From assembly GCA_035911095.1 (NCBI GenBank), contig JAMHWF010000071.1, positions 62,001 through 126,000 of the forward strand: a stretch of 64,000 nt of DNA, in the 5' to 3' direction. The notes under the pieces were generated by a model. The model was not told where the DNA came from, did no database searches, and saw nothing but the letters and a program-made list of their open reading frames with translations. The stretch is from JAMHWF01 sp035911095. Lineage in GTDB: Bacteria; Pseudomonadota; Gammaproteobacteria; Burkholderiales; Burkholderiaceae_C. This document shows, one piece after another, positions 14,897 through 24,589 of this stretch; the first letter of the stretch is position 1; every line of letters begins with the position of its first letter. The position numbers and the translations under genes were made by a program.

Positions 14897-17800
14897 TCAG
14901 CGCGGCACCGCCCAGTCCTGCACCGCGTCGAGCGCCCCCCGCACCAGCCCCGCATTGACGCGGATCGTCTCCGCCCCCCTCTGCGCCGGCGCCAGCGCCC
15001 AGGGCCCGATGCGCTCGCGCGTCCAGGCCAGCAGCTCGTCGGCCAGCCGCGGGTCGCTCGCGCCCGCCAGCACCGCCGGGGCGACCAGGCCGCGCTGCCA
15101 CTCGCCCGTGCGCCGCGTCACTGCGTCGAAGTTCGACGCCAGCGTCTGCCAGGCCAGTCGCCGGTGGCCGGCATCGGCCAGCCCGGCGAGCAGCCAGGCC
15201 GACTCCTCGGCCGGTGCGTCGTCGCCGAGCGTCATCGTCGCGACCACGCGCGCCAGCGCCGGGTCGCGCACCCCGGCGATCGACTGCCACAGCTGGCTCC
15301 GCCAGGCGGCGTCGGGTTCCTCGGCAGCGAGGCGCCATAGCTGGGCCATCGTCTCGCGGTCGGCGTGGCGGCCGACGAGCGCGAGCACGCCGCGCCGCAT
15401 CGAGGCCGGCACCGCGTCGAGCGTGGCGTCGGGGTCGGGCAGCTTCTGCTCCCACAGTCGCTGCACCGCGCGCACGGTCGGCGCATGGTCGAAGCGACCG
15501 AGCAGGCGCAGCAGCAGGTCGCGCACACGGGCGTCGCCCTCGCGCTCGCCCTCGTGCGGCTGCAGGCCGAGGGCGTCCAGGCGGGGCGCCGCGATCGCGG
15601 CCACGCGCGCGCGCCAGGCCACGAGGTCGGCGGCGCTCGCCTGCTCGTAGAGCAGGCCGTCCAGCCGCGCCAGGCCCTCGTAGGCCTGCCGCCACACCGG
15701 CGGCGAGGACTCGCTGCCCAGCTGGTCGACGAGCGCCAGCCAGTCGGCCAGCGGCGCGTCGCCGGCCGCCGCGAGCGCCCAGCGGTCGGCCAGCAGGTTG
15801 ACGCGCTCGGTGTCGGGCAGGCGCGCGAAGAGCGTCGTCAGGCGCGCCGCGTCGGGCGCCGCCGGCCGGCTGCGGTAGTAGCCGGCCCCCTCGACGTTGG
15901 CCTTCACCGTGCCGTGGCAGCCGTCGAAGGCCTCGCGCCGCGCCGGCGTGTCCAGCAGCACGCTGCGCTGCTCGACCAGCCGGCCCTCGTCGTCATAGCG
16001 CCCGAGCGTCAGCGGCACCGGCCAGGGCAGCGGCTTCGGCGCCCGCGCCGCGCGCCGCGAGGGCGGCGCGGCGCTGGCCCGGCGCGGCGGTGCGTCGAGG
16101 GCCGGCCGCGCGCCGGAGGCAGGCCGCGCCGCCGAGGGTGCGCCCGCGGCCTGCCGCGGCGGCGGTGCCGAGCTGCCCCGGGTCTCGAAGCGCGCCTGCG
16201 CGAGCGAGACCTCGAGCCGCGCACCGAGGCAGTGGCTCTCGACGTCGATCCGCGGCAGCCCCGGCCGGTCGACCCAGGGCCCGGCGATCGCGGCCGCCGG
16301 CCGGCCGCTGGCCGCCTCGAGCGCGCGCCACAGGTCGGCCGTCGTGGCGTTGCCCATCGCGTGGGCGGCCATGTAGCGGCGCAGGCCGTCGCGGAAGGGC
16401 TCGGGGCCGATCCACTGCTCGAGCATGCGCACGAAAGCCATGCCCTTCTGGTAGGTGATGTCGTCGAACGAGGCGAAGGCCTCGCGGTCGTCGCGCACCG
16501 GGCGGCGCACCGGCAGCGCCGAGGGCAGTGCGTCGTCCTGCATCGCCGCGTCGATGTCGACCGCCTCGTCGGCCCAGACCGGATCGGCCGGGTTGAGCTT
16601 CTGCGTCGTGCGCGCCGCCATCCAGGTCGCGAAGCCCTCGTTGAGCCAGAGGTCGTCCCACCAGGCCATCGTCACCAGGTTGCCGAACCACTGGTGGGCG
16701 ACCTCGTGGGCGACGATGCTCCAGACGCCGAGCCGGCGCGAGGCCGGGGTCTTGTCGCGGTCGTACAGCAGCGCGCCCTCGTGGTAGGCGATCGCGCCCC
16801 AGTTCTCCATCGCGCCGCCGAAGCCGCCCGGCAGCGCGACCGCATCGAGCTTGGGCAGGGTGTAGGGCTGGGCGAAGTAGTCGACGTACTCGCGCAGCAC
16901 CGCGCGCGTCGCCTGCAGTGCGAGCGTCGCCTCGGCGGCGCGGCCGGGCATCGTCAACACGCGCAGGCGCGGCGTGTCGGCCGGCTCGTTCAGGCTGTCG
17001 AAGGGCCCGGCGAAGAGGGCGAGCAGGTAGCTCGGCATCGCCGGCGTCGTCTCGAAGCGCCAGCGCTGGCGCGTCGGGCCGCCGGGCTCGCGTGGCGGCA
17101 GGGCTTCGCGCTGGCGCAGCGCGCCGTTCGACACTACCTGCAGGGGCTCGGGCAGCACCGCCGAGACCTCGAACGGCACGCGGAAGGCGGGCTCGTCCCA
17201 CAGTGGCAGCAGGCGGCGCGCACCGGTGGGCTCCATCTGCGTGGCCAGCACGTGGCGGGTACCCTGCGGTGAAGGGCTGTCGATGCGGTACAGGCCCTCG
17301 GCCGCCTGGCCGATGCGGCCGCGGTAGCGCAGGGTCAGCACATGCTCGCCGGGTGCGATCGCGGCACTGCCCTCGGGCGGGCGCCAGGCCAGCCGCTGGC
17401 CGTCGGCGCTCGACGCTGGCGTGGCGAGCGGCGTGCCGTCGAGCTGCGCCTCGTCGATCTCCAGCTCGACGGCATGCAGCTCGAGCTGCGGCAGTGCCGC
17501 CTCGGCGCGGAAGCGCAGCGTGGCCCGGGCCTCGAACTGCGTCGCCACGCCGTCGGCGGGCACGATCGGCTCGACCTCGAGCGCGATGTGCAGGGGCCGC
17601 ACGCCGCGGTCCAGGCGGCCGGGGGCGGACGCCTGGACCGCCGGCCGGGACGCGGCGCGAGGCGCGGCGGCTGCTCGGGGCGGGGCGGGCGCGGATGCCG
17701 AAATCGGCGCGACAGCCGAGGCCGCCGCCCCGGGCGGCGCCGTAGCGGGGCCGTCCGCGCGCGCCTGCGGGCCTGCTGCCGTCGCGGCCAGGGACGGCAC

Positions 17801-17959
17801 CAGCGGGCACGCCAGCGCGACCAGCACGGCCGCGGCACGGCACCACGGCGGCGCGGCGGCAGGACGGCCCTCGCGCCCTGTCGTGAAGGCGGTGGGGCGC
17901 CGGGCGCTGCCGGCGTCTCGGCAGCGCACAGGCCCGGGTCGTGGCAGGCGGAGGTTCAT
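14897..17959 (-). CDS. Exported M1-family zinc aminopeptidase
   Basis: A 1020-residue metallopeptidase related to PepN/ERAP. The exopeptidase motif GGAMENWG precedes the zinc site HEVAHQWFGNLV, with the third ligand in WLNEGFATW 18 residues on, and the transition-state Tyr in DITYQKGM. A hydrophobic segment (AAAVLVALACPLVPSLA, residues 43-59) after a basic stretch suggests export or membrane anchoring. A run of about 50 Ala/Pro/Arg residues (near residues 580-640) separates the catalytic half from the ERAP1-like C-terminal helical half. The start has no visible Shine-Dalgarno and a shorter protein is possible. It probably trims N-terminal residues of peptides outside the cytoplasm. Confidence 0.88.
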   Translation of the reverse strand: MNLRLPRPGPVRCRDAGSARRPTAFTTGREGRPAAAPPWCRAAAVLVALACPLVPSLAATAAGPQARADGPATAPPGAAASAVAPISASAPAPPRAAAAPRAASRPAVQASAPGRLDRGVRPLHIALEVEPIVPADGVATQFEARATLRFRAEAALPQLELHAVELEIDEAQLDGTPLATPASSADGQRLAWRPPEGSAAIAPGEHVLTLRYRGRIGQAAEGLYRIDSPSPQGTRHVLATQMEPTGARRLLPLWDEPAFRVPFEVSAVLPEPLQVVSNGALRQREALPPREPGGPTRQRWRFETTPAMPSYLLALFAGPFDSLNEPADTPRLRVLTMPGRAAEATLALQATRAVLREYVDYFAQPYTLPKLDAVALPGGFGGAMENWGAIAYHEGALLYDRDKTPASRRLGVWSIVAHEVAHQWFGNLVTMAWWDDLWLNEGFATWMAARTTQKLNPADPVWADEAVDIDAAMQDDALPSALPVRRPVRDDREAFASFDDITYQKGMAFVRMLEQWIGPEPFRDGLRRYMAAHAMGNATTADLWRALEAASGRPAAAIAGPWVDRPGLPRIDVESHCLGARLEVSLAQARFETRGSSAPPPRQAAGAPSAARPASGARPALDAPPRRASAAPPSRRAARAPKPLPWPVPLTLGRYDDEGRLVEQRSVLLDTPARREAFDGCHGTVKANVEGAGYYRSRPAAPDAARLTTLFARLPDTERVNLLADRWALAAAGDAPLADWLALVDQLGSESSPPVWRQAYEGLARLDGLLYEQASAADLVAWRARVAAIAAPRLDALGLQPHEGEREGDARVRDLLLRLLGRFDHAPTVRAVQRLWEQKLPDPDATLDAVPASMRRGVLALVGRHADRETMAQLWRLAAEEPDAAWRSQLWQSIAGVRDPALARVVATMTLGDDAPAEESAWLLAGLADAGHRRLAWQTLASNFDAVTRRTGEWQRGLVAPAVLAGASDPRLADELLAWTRERIGPWALAPAQRGAETIRVNAGLVRGALDAVQDWAVPR

Positions 17960-18101
17960 CGTCGCGACGATAGCGTGCGCCGACCCACCCTGGGCTGCGG
18001 CCTTGGGTCTTGACGGCGCAGCCCCTTTGCGCGTCGGCGTGCCGGGCGCCGTCCGCAGCCGGTCCGCACGTCCGGTCCGCGCGGCGGGTCAGTACCGCCG
18101 G

Positions 18102-18728
18102 TCAGAGCGGCCGTTGCAGCGCCAGCTGCAGGCCCAGCCCCAGCAGCACCGTGCCGCTGCTGCGAAACAGCCAGACCAGTGAGCGCGGATGCAACCTGAG
18201 CCACGCCGAGAGCGCCGCCGCGCCGAGGCCGATCGGTCCCTTGACCAGCAGCGCGAGCACGGCGAAGGCCAGGCCCAGCACGAAGACCGAACGTGTCGCG
18301 TGCGCGGCCCCCGGTGCGACGAACTGCGGCAGGAAGGCCAGGTAGAAGACGGCGATCTTCGGGTTGCACACGTTCGACAGCACGCCGTCCAGGAACATGC
18401 GCCAAGGAAGCCTGCGGGCCGCGACGCCGGCCAGCGTGAGCTCCGCCGGCGTCGCGCGCAGCAACTGGACGCCGAGGTAGGCCAGGTAGCTGGCGCCGAG
18501 CAGCCGCAGCCCGAGGTACAGCCACTCCGACGCGACGATCACGGCGCCCAGCCCCAGGGTCGCGAGCACCGTGTGCACGACGAGGCCGCTGCAGACGCCG
18601 GCCGCGGTGGCCAGGCCGGCCGCCGCGCCCTGCGCGACGGAGCGCGACATGATCAGGATCATGTCCTGCCCCGGGATCGCGATCAGCATCAGCGAGGCGA
18701 CGACGAACAGGAACCAGTCGATGTCCAT
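18102..18728 (-). CDS. LysE/RhtB-family amino-acid exporter
   Basis: A 208-residue inner-membrane protein with about six helices and the family hallmark near the N-terminus, IAIPGQDMILIMSRS (usually PGPD; here PGQD), then GLVVHTVLATLGL and ASYLAYLGVQLLR. Family members export amino acids or homoserine lactone-like compounds. A second family member is at 44680. The gene is divergent from the large regulator at 19066. The substrate is unknown. Confidence 0.88.
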   Translation of the reverse strand: MDIDWFLFVVASLMLIAIPGQDMILIMSRSVAQGAAAGLATAAGVCSGLVVHTVLATLGLGAVIVASEWLYLGLRLLGASYLAYLGVQLLRATPAELTLAGVAARRLPWRMFLDGVLSNVCNPKIAVFYLAFLPQFVAPGAAHATRSVFVLGLAFAVLALLVKGPIGLGAAALSAWLRLHPRSLVWLFRSSGTVLLGLGLQLALQRPL

Positions 18729-19065
18729 CCTTGAACCCCCGGTGGCTTGTGCGGTCGCGCCTCAGGCGCGGGCGGCGATGCGGTCGCCGGCCGAAGGCGA
18801 GGGCGTCAGGGGGCCAGGGCGCGACATGTCGATCTCCAGGCGCTGCGTTGGGGAACGGACTGTCGGCGCGTGCCGCACGAGGCGTCCTTAAGCGCGCCTA
18901 AAACCTGCAGCCTCTGACGCCGCGCAGGGGCCGGCGCGTACCGGCCGGCCCCGGAGCTTGTCGCGCCGGCGGCTGGCCGGCTCGGCGCCGGGCCATGGCA
19001 GCGTTAAGCTGCGGCGCGCGCGGCCACACCCGGGAGTGGGCGCCCGCAGCCGGGAGGACCGCCCT
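18729..19065. promoter_or_regulatory. 337-bp divergent intergenic region
   Basis: Lies between the divergent LysE exporter and the winged-helix ATPase regulator. It holds one notable inverted repeat: GGGGCCGG (18927-18934) and CCGGCCCC (18945-18952). A GGGAGGA at 19052-19058 serves as ribosome binding site for the gene at 19066. The only relatively AT-rich patch is 18886-18906. I see no gene; a 21-codon open frame on the minus strand (about 18762-18827) is too short to support. Confidence 0.4.
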
Positions 19066-21678
19066 TTGACCACCGCCGTGCCGATGCCTTCAGGCGCGTC
19101 CCCCGGCTCCCTGTGCTTCGGCGCTTCAAGCCGCTTCGAACTCCAGGCGGCCGAACGGCGCCTGCTCATCGACGGGCGCCCGGCCGCGCTCGGCGGGCGC
19201 GCTCTCGACCTGCTGATCACGCTCGCCGGCCGCCCGGACCACCTGATGACGAAGGGCGAGCTGCTCGACCGCGTCTGGCCCGGCCTGGTCGTCGAGGAAG
19301 GCAACCTGCAGGTGCAGGTGAGCAACCTGCGCAAGCTGCTCGGTGGCGAGGTGATCGCCACCGTGCCGGGCCGGGGCTACCGCTTTGTCGCCCGACTGAG
19401 CAGCGGGCCCGCGGCGCCGGGGCCGGCTGCCGTCGAGTCGACTCCGGCGCCCGCCCCGCCGCGCCTCGTCGGCCGCGACGCCGACCTGGCCCGGCTCGAT
19501 GCCCTGTTGCAGGGCGACGGCTGCGTGACGCTGGTCGGCCCGGCGGGCGTCGGCAAGACCAGCCTGGCGCGCGCCGCGGCCGCGCGCTGGGACGGTGAGC
19601 GCGCCTGGGTCGACCTGGCGGCGCTGGCCGAAGGGGCCCAGCCCGCCGGCGCCGTCGCACGCGCCGCCGCACGCACCCTCGGCATGACGCCCGCCGCGGG
19701 TGACGCCGGCCCCCAGCTGCTGTGCGCGCTCGAAGGGCGGGCGCTGCTGCTGGTGCTCGACAACGCCGAACACCTGGTCGACAGCTGCGCGGCGCTGGCC
19801 ACGCTGCTGCGCCCGCTCGCCGGGGTGCGCCTGCTCGTCACCAGCCAGCTGCCGCTGGCGGTGGCCGGCGAACGCGTGCAGCGGCTGGAGCCGCTGGCGC
19901 TGCCGTCGGCCGGGCAGGCGGCGCGCGGCACGTCGGGCGCCCCCATGGACCCGGCGGACCCCGCGAGCCTTGGCGACGGCGCGCTCGCGCTGCTGGTCGA
20001 GCGCATCGTGGCCGCCGACCACCGCTTCCAGCCGACGCCGGCCGCGCTGCCGGCGCTGTGCGCGATCTGCGAGCAGCTCGACGGCCTGCCGCTGGCGATC
20101 GAGATGGCTGCCGCGCGGGTGCCGGTGCTCGGCCTCGGCGGCGTCCGCGACGCGCTCGGCGAGCGCTTCGCCCTGCTGACGCGCGGCCACCGCGACGCGG
20201 CCTGGCGCCACCGCACGCTGCACCACGCGCTGGCCTGGAGCTATCGCCTGCTCGGCCCCGCCGAGCAACGGCTGTTCCGCGCGCTCGGCGTGTTTGCCGG
20301 CGGCTTCACGCTCGAACTCGCGGTGGCCCTGGCGGCAGAGGGTCCCGACGCCCGCTGGGACGTGATCGACCAGCTGGCGACGCTGGTCGACCGCTCGCTG
20401 GTGGTCGTCAGCGCGGAGGACCCGCCGCGCTACCGCCTGCTCGAGACGCTGCGCGCCTACGCGCTGGCCCAGCTCGACGAGGCCGGGGAGGCCCTGGCGC
20501 TGCGCGCGCGGCACGCGGCCGCCTTGCTGGCCCTGTACATGCGCCACGAGCCGGGCGACACGGCCCTGCAGGCACTGTGCACGGCCGAGATGGAGAACGC
20601 CCGCGAGGCCGTCTCCTGGGCCGCCTTGCACGAGCTGGGCACCGCGGCCCGGCTGAGCGCCCGCGTGACCAGGGTGGCGACCTTCACCGTCTGGCGTTAC
20701 GAAGCCTTCGGCTGGTTGCAGGCGCTGGAAGTCGCGATGGAGGCGGCGATGGAACAGCCCCCCGGCCAGGCCTTGCCGGCCGAGGTCCAGGCCGCCTGGT
20801 GGACCGAGTTGGGACGTGTCCTGTTCATCGGCGGGCAGGCGCGGGCGAACGCGGTGGCGCGTCGGGCCCTGTCGCTCTGGCGTCCGCTGCAGCAGCCGCG
20901 CCAGGCGCTGTTCGCCGCCGTCGCCTGCGTGCGCAGCCACCTGGAGCCCGGACCCGGGCTGGACGAGGCCTGCGCCGAACTCCAGGCCCTGGGCGACTCG
21001 ATTCCCGACCTGAGCCCACGCGAACGCCTCTGGATGGAAGGCGCGCTGGTGGCGGCCGCGCGCAGCCGCCGTGACTTCAGCGCGGTGTTGGCCGGCCGCC
21101 TGGCCGAGATGGGTCTGGCGCAGCAGCAGGGGTGGCGGGCCGAGGCCGAGGCCGCCGAGTCCAATGTCGTCGACACCTTGAACCTCCTCGGCCGCCACGC
21201 CGAGGCCGCCGAGCGTGGCGGCGCCCTGCTGCGGCGTATCGACGGCCGGGACGGCGATGCGAACGGCAACCTGCCCTGGGTCCTGAACGGCCTGATGGTG
21301 GCGCTGATCCAGCGCGACCGCCTTGACGAGGCGCGGGCGCTGGTGCCGCGCGCACTCGTCTGCGGTCAGCGCTTCGGGACGCTGGTCTGCCGGCCGACGC
21401 TGGCCTTGCTCGCGGCGGCAGGGCAGCGCCACGAGGCGGCGGCACGCCTCGTCGGCCACGCTCGCCAGGCCTGTTCGGCCCGCGGCACGCGACTGGATTT
21501 CAGCGACGAGGAGACGCTGGCGCATGTGCAGGCCCTCGCCGCCGAGGCACTCGGCCTGTCGCCTGCACAGGCGCTGATCGAGCAGGGGCGCGGGCTCGAC
21601 GACGAGGCGGCGGCTGCGCTGGGCGCGGCCGAGAACGGCAGCGACGATGCGCTCGAGTCGACCGACGCTGCCCCTTGA
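19066..21678 (+). CDS. Winged-helix / AAA-type ATPase transcriptional regulator (COG3903-like)
   Basis: An 870-residue putative signal-transduction regulator. Residues about 15-110 form an OmpR-type winged helix (ending in VPGRGYRFVARL). A P-loop ATPase follows, with Walker A GPAGVGKTS near residue 158 and Walker B LLLVLDNAEH near 227, then LLVTSQLPL and ALAWSYRLL typical of STAND-like predicted ATPases of this class. The C-terminal 450 residues are helical and probably repeat-like. The TTG at 19066 is chosen because GGGAGGA lies seven bases before it; GTG 19078 and ATG 19084 are alternatives. The next two genes encode exported nucleoside phosphorylase-fold proteins, possible targets. Confidence 0.8.
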   Translation: MTTAVPMPSGASPGSLCFGASSRFELQAAERRLLIDGRPAALGGRALDLLITLAGRPDHLMTKGELLDRVWPGLVVEEGNLQVQVSNLRKLLGGEVIATVPGRGYRFVARLSSGPAAPGPAAVESTPAPAPPRLVGRDADLARLDALLQGDGCVTLVGPAGVGKTSLARAAAARWDGERAWVDLAALAEGAQPAGAVARAAARTLGMTPAAGDAGPQLLCALEGRALLLVLDNAEHLVDSCAALATLLRPLAGVRLLVTSQLPLAVAGERVQRLEPLALPSAGQAARGTSGAPMDPADPASLGDGALALLVERIVAADHRFQPTPAALPALCAICEQLDGLPLAIEMAAARVPVLGLGGVRDALGERFALLTRGHRDAAWRHRTLHHALAWSYRLLGPAEQRLFRALGVFAGGFTLELAVALAAEGPDARWDVIDQLATLVDRSLVVVSAEDPPRYRLLETLRAYALAQLDEAGEALALRARHAAALLALYMRHEPGDTALQALCTAEMENAREAVSWAALHELGTAARLSARVTRVATFTVWRYEAFGWLQALEVAMEAAMEQPPGQALPAEVQAAWWTELGRVLFIGGQARANAVARRALSLWRPLQQPRQALFAAVACVRSHLEPGPGLDEACAELQALGDSIPDLSPRERLWMEGALVAAARSRRDFSAVLAGRLAEMGLAQQQGWRAEAEAAESNVVDTLNLLGRHAEAAERGGALLRRIDGRDGDANGNLPWVLNGLMVALIQRDRLDEARALVPRALVCGQRFGTLVCRPTLALLAAAGQRHEAAARLVGHARQACSARGTRLDFSDEETLAHVQALAAEALGLSPAQALIEQGRGLDDEAAAALGAAENGSDDALESTDAAP

Positions 21679-21815
21679 GCAGGGGCTGCGGCCAAGCGCC
21701 GGGCGCCGGGGCGGTCGCGCGCGGCGTGGGGTGTTCGCCGCCCGTGCCGTCGATGGCACGCGGATTGCGGCGCCGCCCGCATGTCGCTCATCCCTTTGCC
21801 GCCGAGGCGCCGCCG

Positions 21816-22871
21816 ATGCTGAAGCGCCTTTGCTGTGCCCTGGCCCTGGTCCTGTCGATCGCGGCCCCGGCGTCCGCCGCCGCCGAGCGCCGCTGCCTCA
21901 GCGAATGCACGCCGCGCATCGGCATCGTCTCCGCCTTCGGCCAGGAGGCCGACATCCTGCTGGCGGAGACGCGCGGCAAGCGCGACTACGCCATCAACGG
22001 CAACCGCTACACGACCGGCTGGCTGCGCGGCAACCGCGTCGTCATCGTGCTGTCGGGCGTCAGCATGATCAACGCGGCGATGACGACGCAGGCGCTGCTC
22101 GACCACTTCCGCATCGAGCGGCTGGTGATGAGCGGCATCGCCGGGGGCGTCAACCCGGCACACCACGTCGGCGACGTCACGGTGCCCGAGCGCTGGGCGA
22201 TGCCGATGGAGGTGTACTGGAACGACGGCACGGCGCCGATCGCGGCCTGCGGCCCGCCGGGCGACGTCTCCTGCCTCGGCCTGCGCCTGGCCTCGCCCGA
22301 CGGCGGGCGCAGCGCCTACCCGCCGTTCACGCTGCCCGGGCCCGACGGCCGAGAGGTGCCGAGCGGCCTCGTGATGCGCGAGAACTTCGTGCGCAGCGCC
22401 GGCAACGCCCCGGCGGGCGAGTTCCGCTTCGACTACCCGGTCGACCCGGCGATGTACGAGGTGGCCAAGGGGCTGGCGCCGCCGCTGGCGCGCTGCGGCC
22501 CTCGCCAGCCGGCGCAGTGCATGTCGACCCAGCCGGTGCTGCGCGCAGGCGGGCGCGGCGTCTCGGCCACGGTGTTCCTGGCCAATCCGCATTACCGTCG
22601 CTACCTGTACCAAACCCTGCAGGCCGAGGTCTTCGAGATGGAAACCGCCGCGCTCGCGCACGTCGCCTATGCCAACGGCGTGCCCTACATCGCCTTTCGC
22701 AGCGTCTCCGACCTGGCGGGGGCGCATGAATTCAACGCCGACGTCGTCGCGCTGTTCACCAGCGGCCTGGCCGAGGCGAACGAGGCGGCGGTGACGCTGG
22801 CCTTCCTCGAGGCCTGGGCGCAGCGGCAGCACCCGCCGCGCGGCCCGCGGCGCAGCGGGAGGGCACGATGA
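21816..22871 (+). CDS. Exported nucleosidase / phosphorylase-superfamily protein
   Basis: A 351-residue protein with a signal peptide (LKRLCCALALVLSIAAPASAA) followed by a nucleoside phosphorylase-fold domain: RIGIVSAFGQEADILL, VVIVLSGVSMINAAMTTQALLDHF, SGIAGGV and GDVTVPERW, then EMETAALAHVAY and SVSDLAG near the C-terminus, matching the catalytic Glu and Asp regions of MTA/SAH nucleosidases. An exported location is unusual for this fold. The ATG at 21816 has GAGG eight bases upstream. The gene overlaps the next by 4 bp (ATGA), so it is co-translated with the NUP lipoprotein. The substrate is likely a purine nucleoside but is not proven. Confidence 0.82.
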   Translation: MLKRLCCALALVLSIAAPASAAAERRCLSECTPRIGIVSAFGQEADILLAETRGKRDYAINGNRYTTGWLRGNRVVIVLSGVSMINAAMTTQALLDHFRIERLVMSGIAGGVNPAHHVGDVTVPERWAMPMEVYWNDGTAPIAACGPPGDVSCLGLRLASPDGGRSAYPPFTLPGPDGREVPSGLVMRENFVRSAGNAPAGEFRFDYPVDPAMYEVAKGLAPPLARCGPRQPAQCMSTQPVLRAGGRGVSATVFLANPHYRRYLYQTLQAEVFEMETAALAHVAYANGVPYIAFRSVSDLAGAHEFNADVVALFTSGLAEANEAAVTLAFLEAWAQRQHPPRGPRRSGRAR

Positions 22872-24106
22872 GCGGGCGCTTCGGGTCGAACGCGGCGGCT
22901 GGGCTCGCGGCGGTGGCCCTCGCCCTGCTGGCCGGCTGCGCCGGCACGCCGCGCCCGACCGCGACGCCCGCCCCGGTGGAGGAACGCTCCGCAACGGCGG
23001 AGCCGGGCCCGCCGCCGGTCCATGCCGCGCCGGCGGCCGACGTCATCGAAGTCGTCCCCAGCGCGTCCGCGCCCGCGGCCGACGCCGTGACGACCGGTGC
23101 GGGCGCCGCGGGCACGGCCCCCGCGCCGGTGGTCGAGGCCTCGGTGCGGCGCCCGGTCAAGGTCGTGATCGTCACGATGTTCGAGCCCGAGGCCGCGCCC
23201 TGGCTCGGGCCCTTCGGCCTCACCGAGTCGGTGCCGGTGCCCGGCCTGCTGCCGGCGCATCCCGCGCTGCGCTGCAACACCGACGGCGTGTGCCTGCTCG
23301 TCGCCGGCATGGGCCATGCGAACGCCGCCGCCTCGACGCTCGCGGTCGCGATGGACCCGGCGCTCGACCTGCGCCGTGCGTACTGGCTCGTCGCGGGCAT
23401 CGCGGGCATCGACCCGGCGCAAGGCACGCTCGGCAGCGCGGCCTGGGCGCGCTGGCTGGTCGACTTCGGCATCGCGCACGAGATCGACGCGCGCGAGAAG
23501 CCGCCCGCCTGGTCGACCGGCTACTTCGGCGTCATGACCCAGCGCCCCGGCCAGAAGCCGGCCTTCGAGTACCACACCGAGGCCTTCCGCCTCGACGAGG
23601 CCCTGCTGCAGGCGGCGCTGCGCCTGACGCGCGACGTGGCCCTCGAGGACAGCGCCGCCGCCCGGGCCTACCGCGCCAGGTACCGCCGCGCGCCGGCCAA
23701 CCAGCCGCCGAAGGTGATCCAGTGCGACACCCTCGCCGGCGACACCTGGTGGCACGGCCACCGCCTCGGCACCCACGCCCGCGCCTGGACCCGCCTGCTC
23801 AGCGACGGCCAGGCGACCTACTGCACCACCCAGCAGGAAGACAACGCGACGGTCAACGCGCTCGCCCGCGCCGCCGCCGCGGGCCGCGTCGACCTCAAGC
23901 GCCTCGCGGTGCTGCGCACCGGCTCCAACTTCGACCGGCCCCACCCGGGCCAGAGCGCGCAGGCCTCGCTGATGGCCTCGACCAGCGGCGCGACCGGCGG
24001 CTTCGAGCCCGCGACGCGCAACCTCGAGAAGGTCGGCGGCGTGCTGGTGCGCGACATCGTCGCGCGCTGGCCGCTCTGGCGCGAGGGCGTGCCGCCTGCC
24101 CCTTGA
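22868..24106 (+). CDS. Purine nucleoside permease-family (NUP) lipoprotein
   Basis: A 412-residue predicted lipoprotein: the lipobox LLAGC puts the lipidated Cys at residue 24. An Ala/Pro-rich linker of about 70 residues follows, then a domain like the NUP purine nucleoside permease family: VVIVTMFEPEAAPWL, LLVAGMGHANAAAS, LVAGIAGIDP, and near the C-terminus QEDNATVNAL and LRTGSNFDRP. NUP proteins resemble nucleoside phosphorylases and were named for nucleoside uptake in yeast; the activity in bacteria is uncertain. It is co-translated with the exported nucleosidase upstream, which suggests a shared role in extracytoplasmic purine nucleoside processing. Confidence 0.82.
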   Translation: MSGRFGSNAAAGLAAVALALLAGCAGTPRPTATPAPVEERSATAEPGPPPVHAAPAADVIEVVPSASAPAADAVTTGAGAAGTAPAPVVEASVRRPVKVVIVTMFEPEAAPWLGPFGLTESVPVPGLLPAHPALRCNTDGVCLLVAGMGHANAAASTLAVAMDPALDLRRAYWLVAGIAGIDPAQGTLGSAAWARWLVDFGIAHEIDAREKPPAWSTGYFGVMTQRPGQKPAFEYHTEAFRLDEALLQAALRLTRDVALEDSAAARAYRARYRRAPANQPPKVIQCDTLAGDTWWHGHRLGTHARAWTRLLSDGQATYCTTQQEDNATVNALARAAAAGRVDLKRLAVLRTGSNFDRPHPGQSAQASLMASTSGATGGFEPATRNLEKVGGVLVRDIVARWPLWREGVPPAP

Positions 24107-24196
24107 AGGGACACCGCCACCACCGGCAACGTGACGCCGGGCGAGCGGGGTCGTCGCGCGGGCCACACGGATCGCGCCCTCGCGCGCCGCGAGCGT

Positions 24197-24589
24197 TCAG
24201 TGCGGAATGCGGGCGATGACCTTGATCTCGAAGTCGAACCCCGCGAGCCAGTTGACACCGATCGCCGTCCAGTTCGGATAAGGCGCTTCCGGGAAGTGAT
24301 CGCGCTTGACGGCCATGATGGTGCCGAACTGGTTTTCGGGATCGGTGTGGAACGTCGTCACGTCGACGATGTCGTCCAGCCCGCAGCCGCCCGCCCGCAG
24401 CGTCGCCTCGAGATTGGCGAATGCCAGACGGACCTGGGCCTCGAATGCCGGCTCGGGCGAACCGTCGCTGCGACTGCCGACGTGACCGGACACGAACAGC
24501 AGGTCACCTGAGCGGATCGCGGCGGAATACGTCTGCGAGGTGTAGAGGTCATGCCGACCGGCGGGAAAGATCGCGTCACGCTTGGCCAT
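24197..24589 (-). CDS. RidA/YjgF-family protein
   Basis: A 130-residue member of the RidA superfamily, whose archetype hydrolyses reactive enamine/imine intermediates. Family features include an N-terminal YSAAIRSGDLLFVSGHVG, AFANLEATLRAGGCGLDDIVDVTTF and a C-terminal EIKVIARI. The usual RidA C-terminal PxARxxxEV signature is altered, and the archetype Arg105 position is not clear, so it may belong to an Rid2-7 type subfamily. It is divergent from a LysR regulator, the usual sign of being its target. Confidence 0.85.
   Translation of the reverse strand: MAKRDAIFPAGRHDLYTSQTYSAAIRSGDLLFVSGHVGSRSDGSPEPAFEAQVRLAFANLEATLRAGGCGLDDIVDVTTFHTDPENQFGTIMAVKRDHFPEAPYPNWTAIGVNWLAGFDFEIKVIARIPH

Noticed and set aside
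18762..18827. A 21-codon open frame between the LysE gene and the regulator
   Set aside because: Too short, Pro/Ser/Ala-rich and without a ribosome binding site.
19126..21759. An 877-codon minus-strand frame opposite the winged-helix ATPase regulator
   Set aside because: Low-complexity Arg/Gln/Ala sequence; the plus strand has winged-helix and Walker motifs and a good ribosome binding site.
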